This document shows, one piece after another, positions 11,692 to 24,811 of a stretch of 64,000 nt of DNA. Both the position numbers and the translations under genes were made by a program. The notes beneath the pieces are model-generated. The model worked only from the letters and a program-made list of their open reading frames with translations, searched no databases and was not told where the DNA came from. This stretch comes from Papaver somniferum (lineage: Eukaryota; Streptophyta; Magnoliopsida; Ranunculales; Papaveraceae): NCBI RefSeq assembly GCF_003573695.1, contig NC_039362.1:114555120-114619119 (forward strand), in the 5' to 3' direction. The number at the start of each line of letters is the position of its first letter. The first letter of the stretch is position 1.

Positions 11692-13472
11692 TGTAACACC
11701 CCGAGTTCCGTACCAGGGTCAAACCCACATGGAGATCCGAACTCAAGGCGTTACAGGTCAGAACGAGACTTATGCATATAATTCATCTTGCTAATTTCCT
11801 TTTGTACAAAGCATAATTGAAACTTTTATACATGAATTTGAAGCATATGAATACATTAAACATCATTCAAAACATTTTCAACTATTTTTTCTTAATTCAA
11901 TTTACACTTCAATCAATGCAGAAAAAAAGACAATCACTAAGCTACTCGTTTCTATCTTCCACTTCCAACTTCCATAAATCTGCAAGGAATGTCAATTGGG
12001 GTGAGATGACAGCTCAATAGAAAGCATTCCCTTTCTCGAAATATATGAAACATGGCAACCAACCAAAGAGGATATGTACAAACAAGAGTGTACGGTGCAA
12101 CTTCAAGGATTTAATAAAAAAATATGTTCATCAACTAACTCACAATCTATCAAATTCTCTTGAATGCACGAGTATCCTCGGTTCGTGCCCCGCCTATCTG
12201 TGTATCCTCGGCACGGGACCGCCAACGTCACTTGCACGAGTATCCTTGGGTCGTGCCCCACCTATCCGTATATCCTCGTTACGGGCACCACCATTAAAAC
12301 AAGTATATCCATTCATTTATAAACTCACACTACCATTGCACGAGTATCCTTGGGTCGTGCCCCACCTATCCGTATATCCTCAGTACGGGCATCGCCATCC
12401 AAACAAGCATACCCAATTGTTTACAAAATGATTTTATAATACAATACACATCTTGATATTCCAAACCACTTCATCAACAAGTTATAAGTTCACATCCCAA
12501 CTAACGATGAAATTCTTTTAAGCATTTAAGCAAACACACTAATTGTAAAAAATTTATTTTATAGGTTTCATAATGATAACTTTATCCGATCGTCTTCAAA
12601 TTTTAGGTGAACATTCCTGACATATTTATCTATGACATATCCAAATTTCACATCAAACTAACGGCTCAATCAAAAGAGATTGATTTTACAAATGCATCAC
12701 AAAATCTAGGCAGATAACATCATTTTACTGAAATATTCACCATAAATTCATATTAGTCTCAAATTAAGCAAATCCAAAGCACAATGAAAGATAATACATT
12801 TATATACAACTTTATTAAGACCTAAAATCATTTTAACATCGTTAAAATTGCATCAAAACCACAACAAAACGAAATTGTCCAGAATTTCAGAACTATTATC
12901 CAAATTACAAAAATCATTCAACGGTGAATTTATATTGGAAAATTCTCAAATTCCAATAAGAGATACCTAATCATGTTTTTATAAATAAGAGAAACCTGAG
13001 GCACATATTTATTCAAATAAATAACTGAATCATACCAATACAAAATCATATAAAATAAACACCAAAGAAAAACACCTAAAGAGAAAGGGTTTCGCATTCT
13101 ACCTTAATTCCTTTGATCCTCGTGAATCCCCATATTTTTCTTCTCTAAAAGAATTCTAGCTCTATATCCTTCTTCTTCTCTTAGCATTTTATTTTCTAAC
13201 TTCTAAAATTATTTCTTTTTATATTAATAGAAAACCTATATATTAATACCTCATAAACATATTAATTATTTTTGATAACTATTTTATTTATCTTTTCATT
13301 TTCCCTTAATTTTATTTATTATTAATTATTCTATTTCTACCCTAACTTGTAGCATTTTTAGTTCAATCATCCCACCTAAGTTAAGGCTAAGGAATAACAA
13401 CCTAAGCCACAAGGTTAACTAATCCGGATATAACCCGACTCGAAACAGTAACTAAAAATAAAGGGTATTACA
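11692..13472. mobile_element. solo LTR S1
   Basis: Starts TGTAACACC and ends GGTATTACA, so the ends are TG and CA within a short inverted repeat. It is flanked by the 5-bp duplication GTTGT (11687-11691 and 13473-13477). There is no internal coding region, so this is a solo LTR of 1,781 bases left by recombination. The TGTAACACCC start is common among plant LTRs, but I do not assign a family. Strand unknown. Confidence 0.85.
12173..12430. repeat. hairpin-forming minisatellite in S1
   Basis: Three units begin TGCACGAGTATCCT at 12173, 12233 and 12337; the last two are 104 bases apart and the first is shortened. Each unit holds two inverted repeats: GCACGA paired with TCGTGC, and CCGTA paired with TACGG (CTGTG with CACGG in unit 1). 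Confidence 0.8.
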
Positions 13473-13762
13473 GTTGTCATCCTCTCGCAAGAACAAAAGA
13501 ACAACAACAAAAGCAACTTTTACCAGAGAAAGGTTGAGACAATTTTAACTAATACGTGCCAATAGCAAAACTTAAAAACCGAAACACATATGTTATGCTA
13601 AACACAACTCATGTAAACATAAATTGATTCAACATATTGTAACTTTTCACATATGAGTTTCTCGGAACATCTTATGATCCTTTGATAAAGCATACCAATA
13701 TGGGATAGAACTTAATCCCGCTAAATCAAAAAGCCACACAAACCATAAGGGTTACATCATAT
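13473..13762 (-). other. Y 3' region between S1 and X3
   Basis: A short non-coding remnant. Its left edge is the second GTTGT copy and its right edge is the first CATAT copy (13758-13762). Without S1 and X3 it joins 11691 to 41788. Confidence 0.6.
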
Positions 13763-13798
13763 TGTAGATGGTGGATTTTCGACAAAGGGTAGAATTGT

Positions 13799-13803
13799 AA
13801 AAC
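13799..13803. repeat. target-site duplication AAAAC, left
   Basis: AAAAC here matches AAAAC at 28720-28724, outside the two outermost LTRs of the tandem array. This shows the array descends from a single insertion. Confidence 0.85.
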
Positions 13804-16800
13804 TGGACGGTTGTCAACGTCAAATATAATTTCACTTTCTTATACTTAACTACAATAATATAGTAAGTGGTAGGAAAGAGTTCGTATCCACAGAGAGGAC
13901 TAGGTTGTTACTTGTATTCGATTTCTTATGTAAAACCAAGGGGGGGGGGGATTTTCTGATTTTTAATAGACTAAAATAAAAGCAAAGGAAACACGCAAAT
14001 CAAGATGTAAAGATATTGGTTAAGGATTTCGTTTTCATTCACTAACATGTTTTTGTCTTAATAACTAGAATTGATATTTAATATCTCATTATCAAAAGCC
14101 CTAGACTATCAAGTGAGCAAGACAATCCGTAAATTTACTAAGTTCATCAACACACACATTAGAGCTGCAGATATGAATTCTTCCTAAAGAATAACCTAAC
14201 GCCTTGCGCTAATTAAGTTCAATTCCTAGGAGCATTAAGTTTCAGAAATTAGGCTAATCAATGCAATTGAAATACATTGCGCAAACAATTCGAACAAAGC
14301 TCATGGTTCACATATGAATACAAGGATATATCACTACAACCTAGAATCATATTTATGCTACTTGTGTCAAGGATTATCGCGTGATGATTAACCCTAAACT
14401 AGCAATAGATGTGATTACAAGTTCTACCAATTTGCAACTTGACAAAACGAACAATCGAATCATGTTATAATACGTCAATCATATAACTATATTTCTAGAG
14501 AATCATGAACGATAATTATGAGACAAAACTAATTCATTAAACCCAAAATCATGTTTTGTGAAATCCAACTATTCCATAACCAATAATAAAAACTTAGCTC
14601 ATATTCATGGAGTTCATAACAAGAAAGAAGAGAAAACCTATCATGTTGTAAACCCTAGGCAAAGGTAGAAGAAGATGATAATCATCCCAAAAGTTGTAGA
14701 AGTCTTTCTTTTATATCCCTTTGCTTTCCAAAATTAGGACTAGTCTTCAAAGTCCATTAGGTGAAAATCCGCGTGGCCCAAAAGTGATAAAAACCCGTGT
14801 AGAAACTCTGCCAAAATAGGTGCCGAAAAATGGCCGGAAGTTGGTCGGAGATCGACCGGAAATTAGTTCAGGTGACCGAAAAAGTCCGCCTGATCACCGG
14901 TCAACGTTTCAACTCGGTCCAAGTCAGACCGAGTCAAATCGGTCAACTGGGTCAACTGCAGAGTCACTGTATGAGTCAGCTGTCTAGTCAGATGTGTCAG
15001 CTCTGAGTATGCATACTGAGTGGCCAACTTCCCAGGCCACTGCCTTTGCATAGGCCATTCCTGTGTTGCACCAAAATGGTGCTTCGGTGCTGCTCTCCAG
15101 CCATGATGGCTATACACCCTGCAAATCCTGCAATACTTAACCATTACCAGTCCAATCCATTTCAGTTCAATTTCTTCTCTAAACAACACCAGAACCATCA
15201 CTGTAGTTCTGCAGTTGCCCAGATTCTTAATCTCTTCTCTTGACTGCAACAGTCTTCATAACGTGCACTCCAAACTGCTCATCTGCAGCTGCACAACTCC
15301 AGACTCCATGACCTTCAACTGCTTCATTCTTAGCCTTGAACTGCAACATCACAGAACTGCACTGGCCTATAGCAGCAACACTCCCAACTTATGTAGCTTA
15401 AACTTCTCAACTCAGCAACACATTCACCATCTAAACCCACTTGTGCCAACACCATTCTATCATCTCACTGCGATCAGACTTCACCATTTGCAATTCATCT
15501 CAGTCCCTGCAATTGCACTGCCTCAGCAACTCTCAGCTGCCAACCGCAACTGCAACACAATCTCAAGCCATTTAATTCCAGTACTTGCAATCTCCAATTA
15601 GTTGCAACACCACCAACTGAACTGCAACCTAACATTCATCTAGGCATATTCTCATTTCATCTACTTTGCAATCTTCGATGGCCTCATTGCACACCACCAG
15701 CTTTACCCTCTTCTCACAGAGTCACTAGTAAGTGACCCCTAAATCAGCTGCAACAGCTCACCAACACTGCACAACATCAACTCCTCTTACTGATATCACC
15801 AGAACTCATTTCAGCATCTATACCAACATTCGAATTGAGTTTCACTCATCTTCTATTTCATCACCTCTTAAATCAACAACCGCAACCCCAAATTTCCATC
15901 TCAATTAGCAGCAACCATCAAAATCCATATACCACTGAGAACCCATGAATATCAACATCTCCACTTCGATGGAGACTCAAATCTGAGATAACCCATCGCC
16001 AATTGAACAACAGTAGGAATCATTTGTATTGTGATTCAAAACTCAGCACTTCTGAAATCTCCTCTCGATTCAAACCCGAATTCTCATCATCTTCTTCACC
16101 AGTTCGAATCAACCATTGCAACAACGCAAAAGCTTATTCTCTCAATTTCAGTTCAGAAACAGATTCATCTTCTTGGTCTCTCATTGAACTCTCCGATCCG
16201 CATCTCAAGATATGTTCAATACCATCATAGCTGTGTACCGAACTCCAGCCATCTTCACTGCTTGTTAGTTGCGAGAAGAACTATCAACCCTTTCCGAAAC
16301 ATCCACAAACCCTACTGTTGATTGACGGCAGACATAGCCGAGAGTTGGTTGGAGGGAAAGAGAAATAATCCACTTCTGGATCTCGACCCCCACTCAGCAG
16401 CAGCTGCTCCTCTTCATTCATGCAAAGAATGGAATGAAAGAGATGATTGAAGCATCTCGATTCTAGGATTAATAGTTGGGGCTGGTAATGACACCCCTCT
16501 GCATAAGATAAGGGATACCCCAGTGGATGCCCTAACATGTGGTCACCCCTTAACATCAGGTGGCTTCGTCTTTTCGCTCCAATTGAGTGATTTCTCCCTT
16601 TTACGCTCCATTGCTGCATAACCTTAGCCTACTCCACGTACAACTCGCCTGTAGCAATTTCACATGTGATGACACTTTTGCCATTTTCGCTCCAAATGGA
16701 CACTTTCTTCTTCTTTGTTCCAAATGACTCCAGAGTACCTAAACACTCAAAACCAAACATAAGATACATAATTTACACGAAAAGTCGCAAAGAAAGCATA

Positions 16801-16839
16801 AATACAAGATATAAAATTAGTTGTTTTAGACACCTATCA
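13804..16839 (-). mobile_element. LTR3 of the Athila-type array (outer, 3')
   Basis: Aligns end to end with LTR1 and LTR2. Its plus-strand left end, TGGACGGTTGTCAACGTC, has drifted from the TGACCGGTTGTCAACCGTC of LTR1. The minus-strand start is TGATAGGTGTCTAAA. CT-rich ORFs at 15215-15601 and 16284-16619 recur in the other LTRs but show no protein features. Confidence 0.85.
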
Positions 16840-16856
16840 AGTTCCCCCACACTTAG
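16840..16856 (-). promoter_or_regulatory. polypurine tract of internal region 2
   Basis: On the minus strand AAGTGTGGGGGAACT ends directly at the LTR3 start. The matching tract of internal region 1 is at 22799-22812 (GTATGGGGGAATT). Confidence 0.7.
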
Positions 16857-18250
16857 ACTTTTCTAATCCTCGATCAAATCAAACAAAATAATTATAAAAC
16901 ATACATACAACTCCGTCTCGTCGAGGCTACGATCACTTTTAGCATAAATAACAAGCCTTTGAACTCCTAGGTGTCCCTAGTGAACGAGTTATAGTCTCGT
17001 GAAGGTTTACAAGAGGTTTGCCTACAAAACCTATTTATTTTTTTAACTCCATCTACCTGTGAAAAATGTATGAATGAATCCACAATGGTTGCAAGATGAG
17101 GTACCTTGTCATGATTCCAAATTAATATATATAAGTTGAGCTCTGTTAAGAAAGTTGAACAAGCCACAATCTCGGAAACTAACAAACCACAATCACATAT
17201 GAATAGATAAAGAAGATGGAAATAGATATAGATGGTTGCGATGTTTACTAAGTGATCGATGTTTCCCATATCTGTCTGAAGGTCGCCGCCAATGATGAAC
17301 CTATTAATCCTATTGGATTGAGCTATTGGGCTGAATTCTAATATCAACACACTGACATATACAAGGGAACCAACAGTCAATAAACTTAAATCTAGTTCGA
17401 CTCACTGGCAAATACAAGGGAACCAAGAGTCGACTTTATTGCACCATAACCATTTTTTTTTCTTTTCTTTTCTCTTTTTTTTTTTTATTTTATTTTATTG
17501 ACATCATGATTGGATCTTGTGAATCCAATCGCATGTTCTTGTCAGCAGATTACATGATAGTTCCCTTGGATCCTGCACTCCACGCTTTCTTAGCCGACGG
17601 AGACAGGGAGAACACACACATATTGCTTTACTCAAGTGCCAATTTTATTCCGTTTGGTCAATTGGTCGGTCTTTTTTTTTTTTTGTAGTAACTCAATCAC
17701 ACTATTTCATCCTAGCAGCAATAACAATTCGATGTTAGTGACCCACCAAATCACATAGATATAACATAAAGTTTGCAAAAGTAAAAACAGAAAGTGATAT
17801 GGTGATATTCCGAGATATGGTAACAACTTTCATATTATTTCTCACATTTGAATAATTATGTCCCTTATAGTTAATGGGTTCCTCAACTCCCGCAACCAAA
17901 ACGGTTTCATCCACCTAGATTGGTAGTGTCATCCTAAAGGCACATCCTTCTATGTTTTGGAGTGTGTAAAGAATTTTTTTTTCATTTTTCTATTTTTTCT
18001 TACTAAAGGAAAACAAACTATACAAACAAATAAATGCTCCCCCACACTTAAACTTTACATTGTCCTCAATGTAAATTAAATCATCCAAAGTGAAGTTCAA
18101 GGTGGGAAATTACGCAAATTATATGCAAAAAATAAATAAAAAACAAATACTTAAAAATAAAAAGATAAAGGTAAAGATACAAAATCGGTGGGTTGCCTCC
18201 CACTTAGCGCTTGTTTTAAAGTCGTCATCCCGACTTTCTTCTTGCAAGAT
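16857..18250 (-). other. 3' non-coding part of internal region 2
   Basis: No coding potential. It holds long T runs (17452-17490, 17667-17682) and, at 18037-18072, the conserved phrase reading on the minus strand ATTGAGGACAATGT followed by GTGTGGGGGAGC. I know this phrase from the 3' regions of plant Athila and related elements. The same layout recurs at 22813-24205, with the phrase at 23991-24028. Confidence 0.6.
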
Positions 18251-19736
18251 TCACTCCCCATATACCAACAATCTGAAAAGTTGGGGATCCTTCCATGTAA
18301 CTTGTTTTGGAAATACTAGCTTCACACAAATATTAGTATGATAAAAAAAAAATGAAGCTATTAACCGATAGAAGTTTCCCCCACACTTATACTTGTCCAC
18401 ACTTGGAAATGGATATAAAATATAGAATCCGGGAACTTCCACGGTTTCATGTTCATAAAACTGCATAGTATGAGAACCTAATGTATCCAATGGTGGAAAT
18501 CGAGAAACAAAGTCATTCAACAATGTTTTCGAAGCACATATATTCAAACTAATAAGAGGTAAAGGAGAAGAAACAATATGCAAAGGGTTAGACAAACCTT
18601 GCACAATCTCTTTTAGCACGGAATCCTCTTCATCCTTGAAAAACTCAAGTGAATTACTCACCTCTTGTATATCATGGTCCTCTATCAAACTTTGCAACCA
18701 TTCTTCGTCCGTTTCTGCCTTAACCAAAGTCTCGACATAAACATCATCATTACACTCCTTTGCAAGCTCAATTGGGTCTTCCACAATATTGGTCACAACG
18801 GTCTCATTCTCAACACACTCCTCTTTGTAAGACTCAAACCTTGTTACAAAGTTGTGTTAAACACTAGTTTCATCATCCTCGTGTACCTTTTGAATAGGTG
18901 CTTGATCATTATAAAGATCAAGATTTGAGTCATCTATACTAATGTCATCAAATATCTCCAAAGGTTGGTCCTTTTCAACACAATCATCTTCGCGTTGATT
19001 GCAAAAATATTCCATTGTACACTCCTCGGAGATGTCACCATAAATTGGTTCAAGCGATGTACTTTCATAGTCATCATCACTATCATAGTTACCATAAGAT
19101 TGACTACCACTTCCCAAAGATAGGTCTTTCGCAGAATTTTTGCATGTCCTCTTTGTATTCTTCAATGCCTTGTCTTAAAACGGAAACACATTTTTTAAGC
19201 TCTTGGAGTGATCCATCCAAAATTTGAAAATAGTGCTCCGTTTGTTGGAAAAACTCGTTCGACAAGGAAAAAGTAGAATCACTTGATTCAGTATTGTTAG
19301 GCCAATTATCTTCCCTTTGAATGGGTGAATATTCATAACTATGATCAGAAATTGAGCCAAACATACTTTGAGCACATTCGGTCGATGAAACTGGTTCCAT
19401 ACTTGGTTGTCTGCAAACTGACTCCATGCTGGCCATAAATTGTTGCATTTCATCTACCAAACTAGAGGAAATATTAATAGGAGCACAAATACCATCCCCT
19501 CTTTGCGGTTGCTCACTTACATACCCACCATAATAAGGTTGGGATGTATGAGAATAACTAAAAGGGTACGTGGAGTGTTGACCATAACCAAAGGATTGGT
19601 TTTGATTGTACTCCCCGTAAGGGTGATAGTTGACATAATGTTGTTGAGGTTGAAATCCGTATTGATTGCTCCAATATGCTTCGTCCATAGAAATTGGTAC
19701 CTGAAACAAGATTCTTAAAACAGGGTTAAGAACCAA
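18251..19736 (-). pseudogene. internal-region protein of unknown function, copy 2 (broken)
   Basis: Counterpart of the intact copy at 24206-25690. From 19736 the frame runs through the Tyr/Gln/Asn-rich N-terminal part and a coiled-coil-like stretch. One extra T in a run near 19137-19141 then shifts the frame (copy 1 has one T fewer). The original frame resumes from about 19165 and runs to the TAA at 18857-18859. The second part, a 181-codon ORF, ends at 18251 and differs from copy 1 at only a handful of residues. Function not recognised; see the copy 1 entries. Confidence 0.7.
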
Positions 19737-19793
19737 AGAATAAAAACAAAACTAAAAAAAATAAGAAGTCAAAAACAAGTGACAACCGCTGCC

Positions 19794-19811
19794 TCCCCGG
19801 CAACGACGCCA
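19794..19811 (-). promoter_or_regulatory. damaged primer-binding site of internal region 2
   Basis: Reads on the minus strand TGGCGTCGTTGCCGGGGA, one base off the intact site at 25748-25765 (a C-to-T change at a CpG). A deletion of about 29 bases has removed the spacer and the end of LTR2 next to it. Confidence 0.8.
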
Positions 19812-22798
19812 TAATTTCACTTTCTTATACTTAACTACAATAATATAGGAAGTGGTAGGAAAGAGTTCGTATCCACAGAGAGGACTAGGTTGTTACTTGT
19901 ATTCGATTTCTTATGTAAAACCAAGGGGGGATTTTCTGATTTTTAATAAACTAAAATAAAAGCAAAGGAAACACGCAAATCAAGATGTAAATATATTGGT
20001 TGAGGATTTCGTTTTCATTCACTAACATGTTTTTGTCTTAATAACTAGAATTGATATTTAATCTCTCATTATGAAAATCCCTAGACTATCAAGTGAGCAA
20101 GACAATCCGTAAATTTACTAAGTTCATCAACACACACATTAGAGCTGCGGATATGAATTCTTCCTAAAGAATAACCTAACGCCTTGCGCTAATTAAGTTC
20201 AATTCCTAGGAGCATTAAGTTTCAGAAATTAGGCTAATCAATGCAATTGAAATACATTGCGCAAACAATTCGAACAAAGGTCGTGGTTCACATATGAATA
20301 CAAGGATATATCACAACAACCTAGAATCATATTTATGCCACTTGTGTCAAGGATTATCGCTTGATGATTAACCCTAAACTAGCAATAGATGTGATTACAA
20401 GTTCTACCAATTTGCAACTTGACAAAACGAACAATCGAATCATGTTATAATACGTCAATCATATAACTATATTTCCAGAGAATCATGAACGATAATTATG
20501 AGACAAAACTAATTCATTAAACCCAAAATCATGTTTTGTGAAATCCAACTATTCCATAACCAATAATAAAAACTTAGCTCATATTCATGGAGTTCATAAC
20601 AAGAAGGAAGAGAACACCTATCATGTTGTAAACCCTAGGCAAAGGTAGAAGAAGATAATAATCATCCCAAAAGTTGTAGAAGTCTTTCTTTTATATCCCT
20701 TTGATTTCCAAAATTAGGTCTAGTCTTCAAAGTCCATTAGGTGAAATCCGTGTGGCCCAAAAGTGATAAAAACCCGTGTAGAAACTCTGTCAAAATAGGT
20801 GCCGAAAAATGGCCGGAAATCGACCGGAAATTAGTTCTTGTGACCGACAAAGTCCGCCCGATCACCGGTCAACGGTTCAACTCGGTCCAGGTCAGACTGA
20901 GTCAAATCGGTCAACTGGGTCCACGGCAGAGTCAGCTGTCTAGTCAGATATATCAGCTCTGAGTATGCATACTGAGTGGCCAACTTGCTAGGCACTGCCT
21001 TTGAATAGGCCATTCCTGTGTTGCACCAAGATGGTGCTTCGGTGCTGCTCTCCAGCCATGATGACTATACACCCTGCAAGTCCTGCAATACTTAACCATT
21101 ACCAGTCCAATCCATTTCAGTTCAATTTCTTCTCTAAACAACACCAGAACCATCACTGCAGTTCTGCAGTTGCCCAGAGTCTTAATCTATGCTCTTGACT
21201 GCAACAGTCTTCATAACGTGCACTCCAAACTGCTCATCTGCAGCTGCACAACTCCACACTCTATGACCTGCAACTGCTTCATTCTTAGCCTTGAACTGCA
21301 ACATCACAGAACTGCACTGGCCTATAGCAGCAACAATCCCAACTTATGTAGCTTAAACTTCTCAACTCAGCAACACATTCACCATCTAAACCCACCTGTG
21401 CCAACACCATTCTATCATCTCACTGCCATCAGACTTCACTATTTGCAATCCATCTCAGTCCCTGCAATTGCACTTCCTCAGCAACTCTCAGCTGCCAACC
21501 GCAACTGCAGCACAATCTCAAGCCATTTAACTCCAGTACTTGCAATCTCCAATTAGTTGCAACACCACCAACAGAACTGCAACCTAACATTCATCTAGGC
21601 CTATTCGCATTTCAGCTACTTCGCAATCTTCGATGTCCTCATTGCACACAACCAGCTTTACCTTCTTCTCACAGACTCACTAGTAAGTGACCCCTAAATC
21701 AGCTGCAACAGCTCACCAACACTGCACAACATCAACTCCTCTTACTGATATCACCAGAACTCATTTCAGCTTCTATACCAACATTCCAATTGAGTTTCGC
21801 CCATCTTCTATTTCATCACCTCTTAAATCAACAGCCGCAACCCCAAATTTCCATCTCAATTAGCAGCAACCATCAAACTCCATATACCACTGAGAACCCA
21901 TGAATATCAACATCTCCACTTCGATTGAGACTCAAATCTGAGATAACCCATCGCCAATTGAACAGCAGTAGGAATCATTTGTATTGTGATTCAAAACTCA
22001 GCACTTCTGAAATCTCCTCTCGATACGAACCAGAATTCTCATCATCTTCTTCACCAGTTCGAATCAACCATGGCAACAACACAAAAGCTTATTCTCTCAA
22101 TCTCAGTTCAGAAACAACTTCATCTCCTTGGTCTCTCATTGAACTCTCTGATCCGCATCTCAAGATCTGTTCAATACCATCATAGCTGTGTACCGAACTC
22201 CAACCATCTTCACTGCTTGTTAGTTGCGAGAAGAACTATCAACCCTTTCCGAAACAGCCAAAAACCCTACTGTTGATTGACGGCAGACATAGCTGAGAGT
22301 TGGTTGGAGGGAAAGAGAAAGAATCCACTTCTGGATCTCGACCCCTACTCAGCAGCAGCTGCTCCTCTTCATTCAGGCAAAGAATGGAATGAAGAAGGAG
22401 ATGATTGAAGCATATCGATTCTAGAATTAAGAGTTGGGGCTGATAATGACACCCCTCTGTATAAGCTAAGGGATACCCCAGTGGATGCCCTAACATGTGG
22501 TCACCCCTTAACATCAGGTGGCTTCGTCTTTTCGCTCCAATTGAGTGATTTCTCCCTTTTACGCTCCATTGCTGCATAACCTTAGCCTACTCCACGTACA
22601 ACTCGCCTGTAGCAATTTCACATGTGATGACACTTTTGCCCTTTTCGCTCCAAATGGACACTTTGTTCTTCTTTTGTTCCAAATGACTCCAGAGTACCTA
22701 AACACTCAAAACCAAACATAAGATACATAATTTACACGAAAAGTCGTAAAGAAAGCATAAATACAAGATATAAAATTAGGTGTTTTAGACACCTATCC
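19812..22798 (-). mobile_element. LTR2 of the Athila-type array (shared, middle)
   Basis: This LTR serves as the 3' LTR of one unit and the 5' LTR of the next. The minus-strand start is GGATAGGTG (TG changed to GG). The terminal ~29 bases next to the primer site, including the inverted repeat CGGTTGTCAACCG, are deleted. Both LTR edges facing internal regions are therefore damaged. Confidence 0.85.
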
Positions 22799-24205
22799 AA
22801 TTCCCCCATACTTAGACTTTGCTAGTCCTCGAGCAAATCAAACAAAATAATTATAAAACATACATACAACTCCGTCTCGTCGAGGCTACGGTCACTTTTA
22901 GCATAAATAACAAGCCTTTGAACCCCTAGGTGTCCCTAGTGGACGAGTTATAGTCTCGCGAAGGTTTAGAAGAGGTTTTCCTACAAAACCTATTTATTTT
23001 TTTAACTCCATCTACCTGTGAAAAATGTATGAATGAATCCACAATGGTTGCAAGATGAGGTACCTTGTCATGATTCCAAATTAATATATATAAGTTAAGC
23101 TCTGTTAAGAAAGTTCAACAAGCCACAATCTCGGAAACTAACAAACCACAATCACATATGAATAGATAAAGAAGATGGAAATAGATATAGATGGTTGCGA
23201 TGTTTACTAAGTGATCGATGTTTCCCATATCTGTCTGAAGGTCGCCGCCAATGATGAACCTATTAATCCTATTGGATTGATCTACTGGGCTGAATTCTAA
23301 TATCAACACACTGACATATACAAGGGAACCAACAGTCAATAAACTTAAATCTAGTTCGACTCACTGGCAAATACAAGGGAACCAAGAGTCGACTTTATTG
23401 CACCATAACCATATTTTTTTTTTTCTTTTCTCTTTTTTTTTATTTTTTTTTATTGACATCATGATTGGATCTTGTGGATCCAAGCGCATGTTCTTGTCAG
23501 CAGATTACATGATAGTTCCCTTGGATCCTGCACTCCACGTTTGCTTAGCCGATGGAGACAGGGAGAACACACACATATTGCTTTATTCAAGTTCCAATTT
23601 TATTCCGTTTGGTCAATTGGTCGGTCTTTTTTTTTTCTTGTAGTAACTCAATCACACTATTTCATCCTAGCATCAATAACAATTCGATGTTAGTGACCCA
23701 CCAAATCACATAGATATAACATAAAGTTTGCAAAAGTAAAAACAGAAAGTGATATGGTGATATTCCGAGATATGGTAACAACTTTCATATTATTTCTCAC
23801 ATTTGAATAATTATGTCCCTTATAGTTAATGGGTTCCTCAACTCCCGCAACCAAAACGGTTTCATCCACCTAGATTGGTAGTGTCATCCTAAAGGCACAT
23901 CCTTCTATGTTTTGGAGTGTGTAAAGCATTTTTTTTTCATTTTTCTATTTTTTCTTACTAAAGGAAAACAAACTATACAAACAAATAAATGCTCCCCCAC
24001 ACTTAAACTTTACATTGTCCTCAATGTAAATTAAATCATCCAAAGTGAAGTTCAAGGTGGGAAATTACGCAAATTATATGCAAAAACAAAATAAAAAAAA
24101 ATACTTAAAAATAAAAAAGGTAAAGGTAAAGATACAAAACCGGTGGGTTGCCTCCCACTTAACGCTTGTTTTAAAGTCGTCAGCCCGACTTTCTTCTTGC
24201 AAGAT

Positions 24206-24751
24206 TCACTCCCCATATACCAACAATCTGAAAAGTTGGGGATCCTTCCATGTAACTTGTTTTGGAAATACTAGCTTCACACAAATATTAGTATGATAAA
24301 ACAAAAATGAAGCTATTAACCGATAGAAGTTTCCCCCACACTTATACTTGTCCACACTTGGAAATGGATATAAAATATAGAATTCGGGAACTTCCACGGT
24401 TTCTTGTTCATAAACCTGCATAGTATGAGAATCTAATGTATCCAATGGTGGAAATCGAGAAACAAAGTCATTCAACAATGTTTTCGAAGCACATATATTC
24501 AAACTAATAAGAGATAAAGGAGAAGAAACAATATGCAAAGGGTTAGACAAACCTTGCACAATCTCTTTCAGCACGTAATCCTCTTCATCCTTGAAAAACT
24601 CAAGTGAATTACTCACCTCTTGTATATCATGGTCCTCTATCAAACTTTGCAACCATTCTTCGTTCGTTTCTGCCTTAACCAAAGTCTCGACATAAACATC
24701 ATCATTACACTCCTTTGCAAGCTCAATTGGGTCTTCCACAATATTGGTCAC
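24206..24751 (-). CDS. internal-region ORF2, unknown protein
   Basis: A 181-codon ORF from ATG 24751. The frame is open further upstream, back to the TAA that ends ORF1, so ORF2 may be the C-terminal half of a once longer protein. The N-terminal half is acidic (many Glu and Asp, LIEDHDIQEVSNS). The C-terminal half is aromatic and basic, with YPFPSVDKYKCGGNFYRL and an ending LFRLLVYGE. There is no zinc knuckle, protease motif or YxDD motif. Its place between primer site and polypurine tract makes it the main product of a non-autonomous element. A role in packaging or capsid assembly is only a guess. The near-identical copy at 18251-18796 supports past constraint or recent duplication. Confidence 0.55.
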   Translation of the reverse strand: MTNIVEDPIELAKECNDDVYVETLVKAETNEEWLQSLIEDHDIQEVSNSLEFFKDEEDYVLKEIVQGLSNPLHIVSSPLSLISLNICASKTLLNDFVSRFPPLDTLDSHTMQVYEQETVEVPEFYILYPFPSVDKYKCGGNFYRLIASFLFYHTNICVKLVFPKQVTWKDPQLFRLLVYGE

Positions 24752-24811
24752 AACGGTCTCATTCTCAACACACTCCTCTTTGTAAGACTCAAACCTTGTT
24801 ACAAAGTTTTG

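Noticed and set aside
15215..15601. 128-codon His/Ser/Leu-rich ORF, repeated at 21170 and inside 27004-27477
   Set aside because: It lies in the LTRs and is CT-rich. The LTR1 copy only reads on because a deletion joined frames. There are no protein features.
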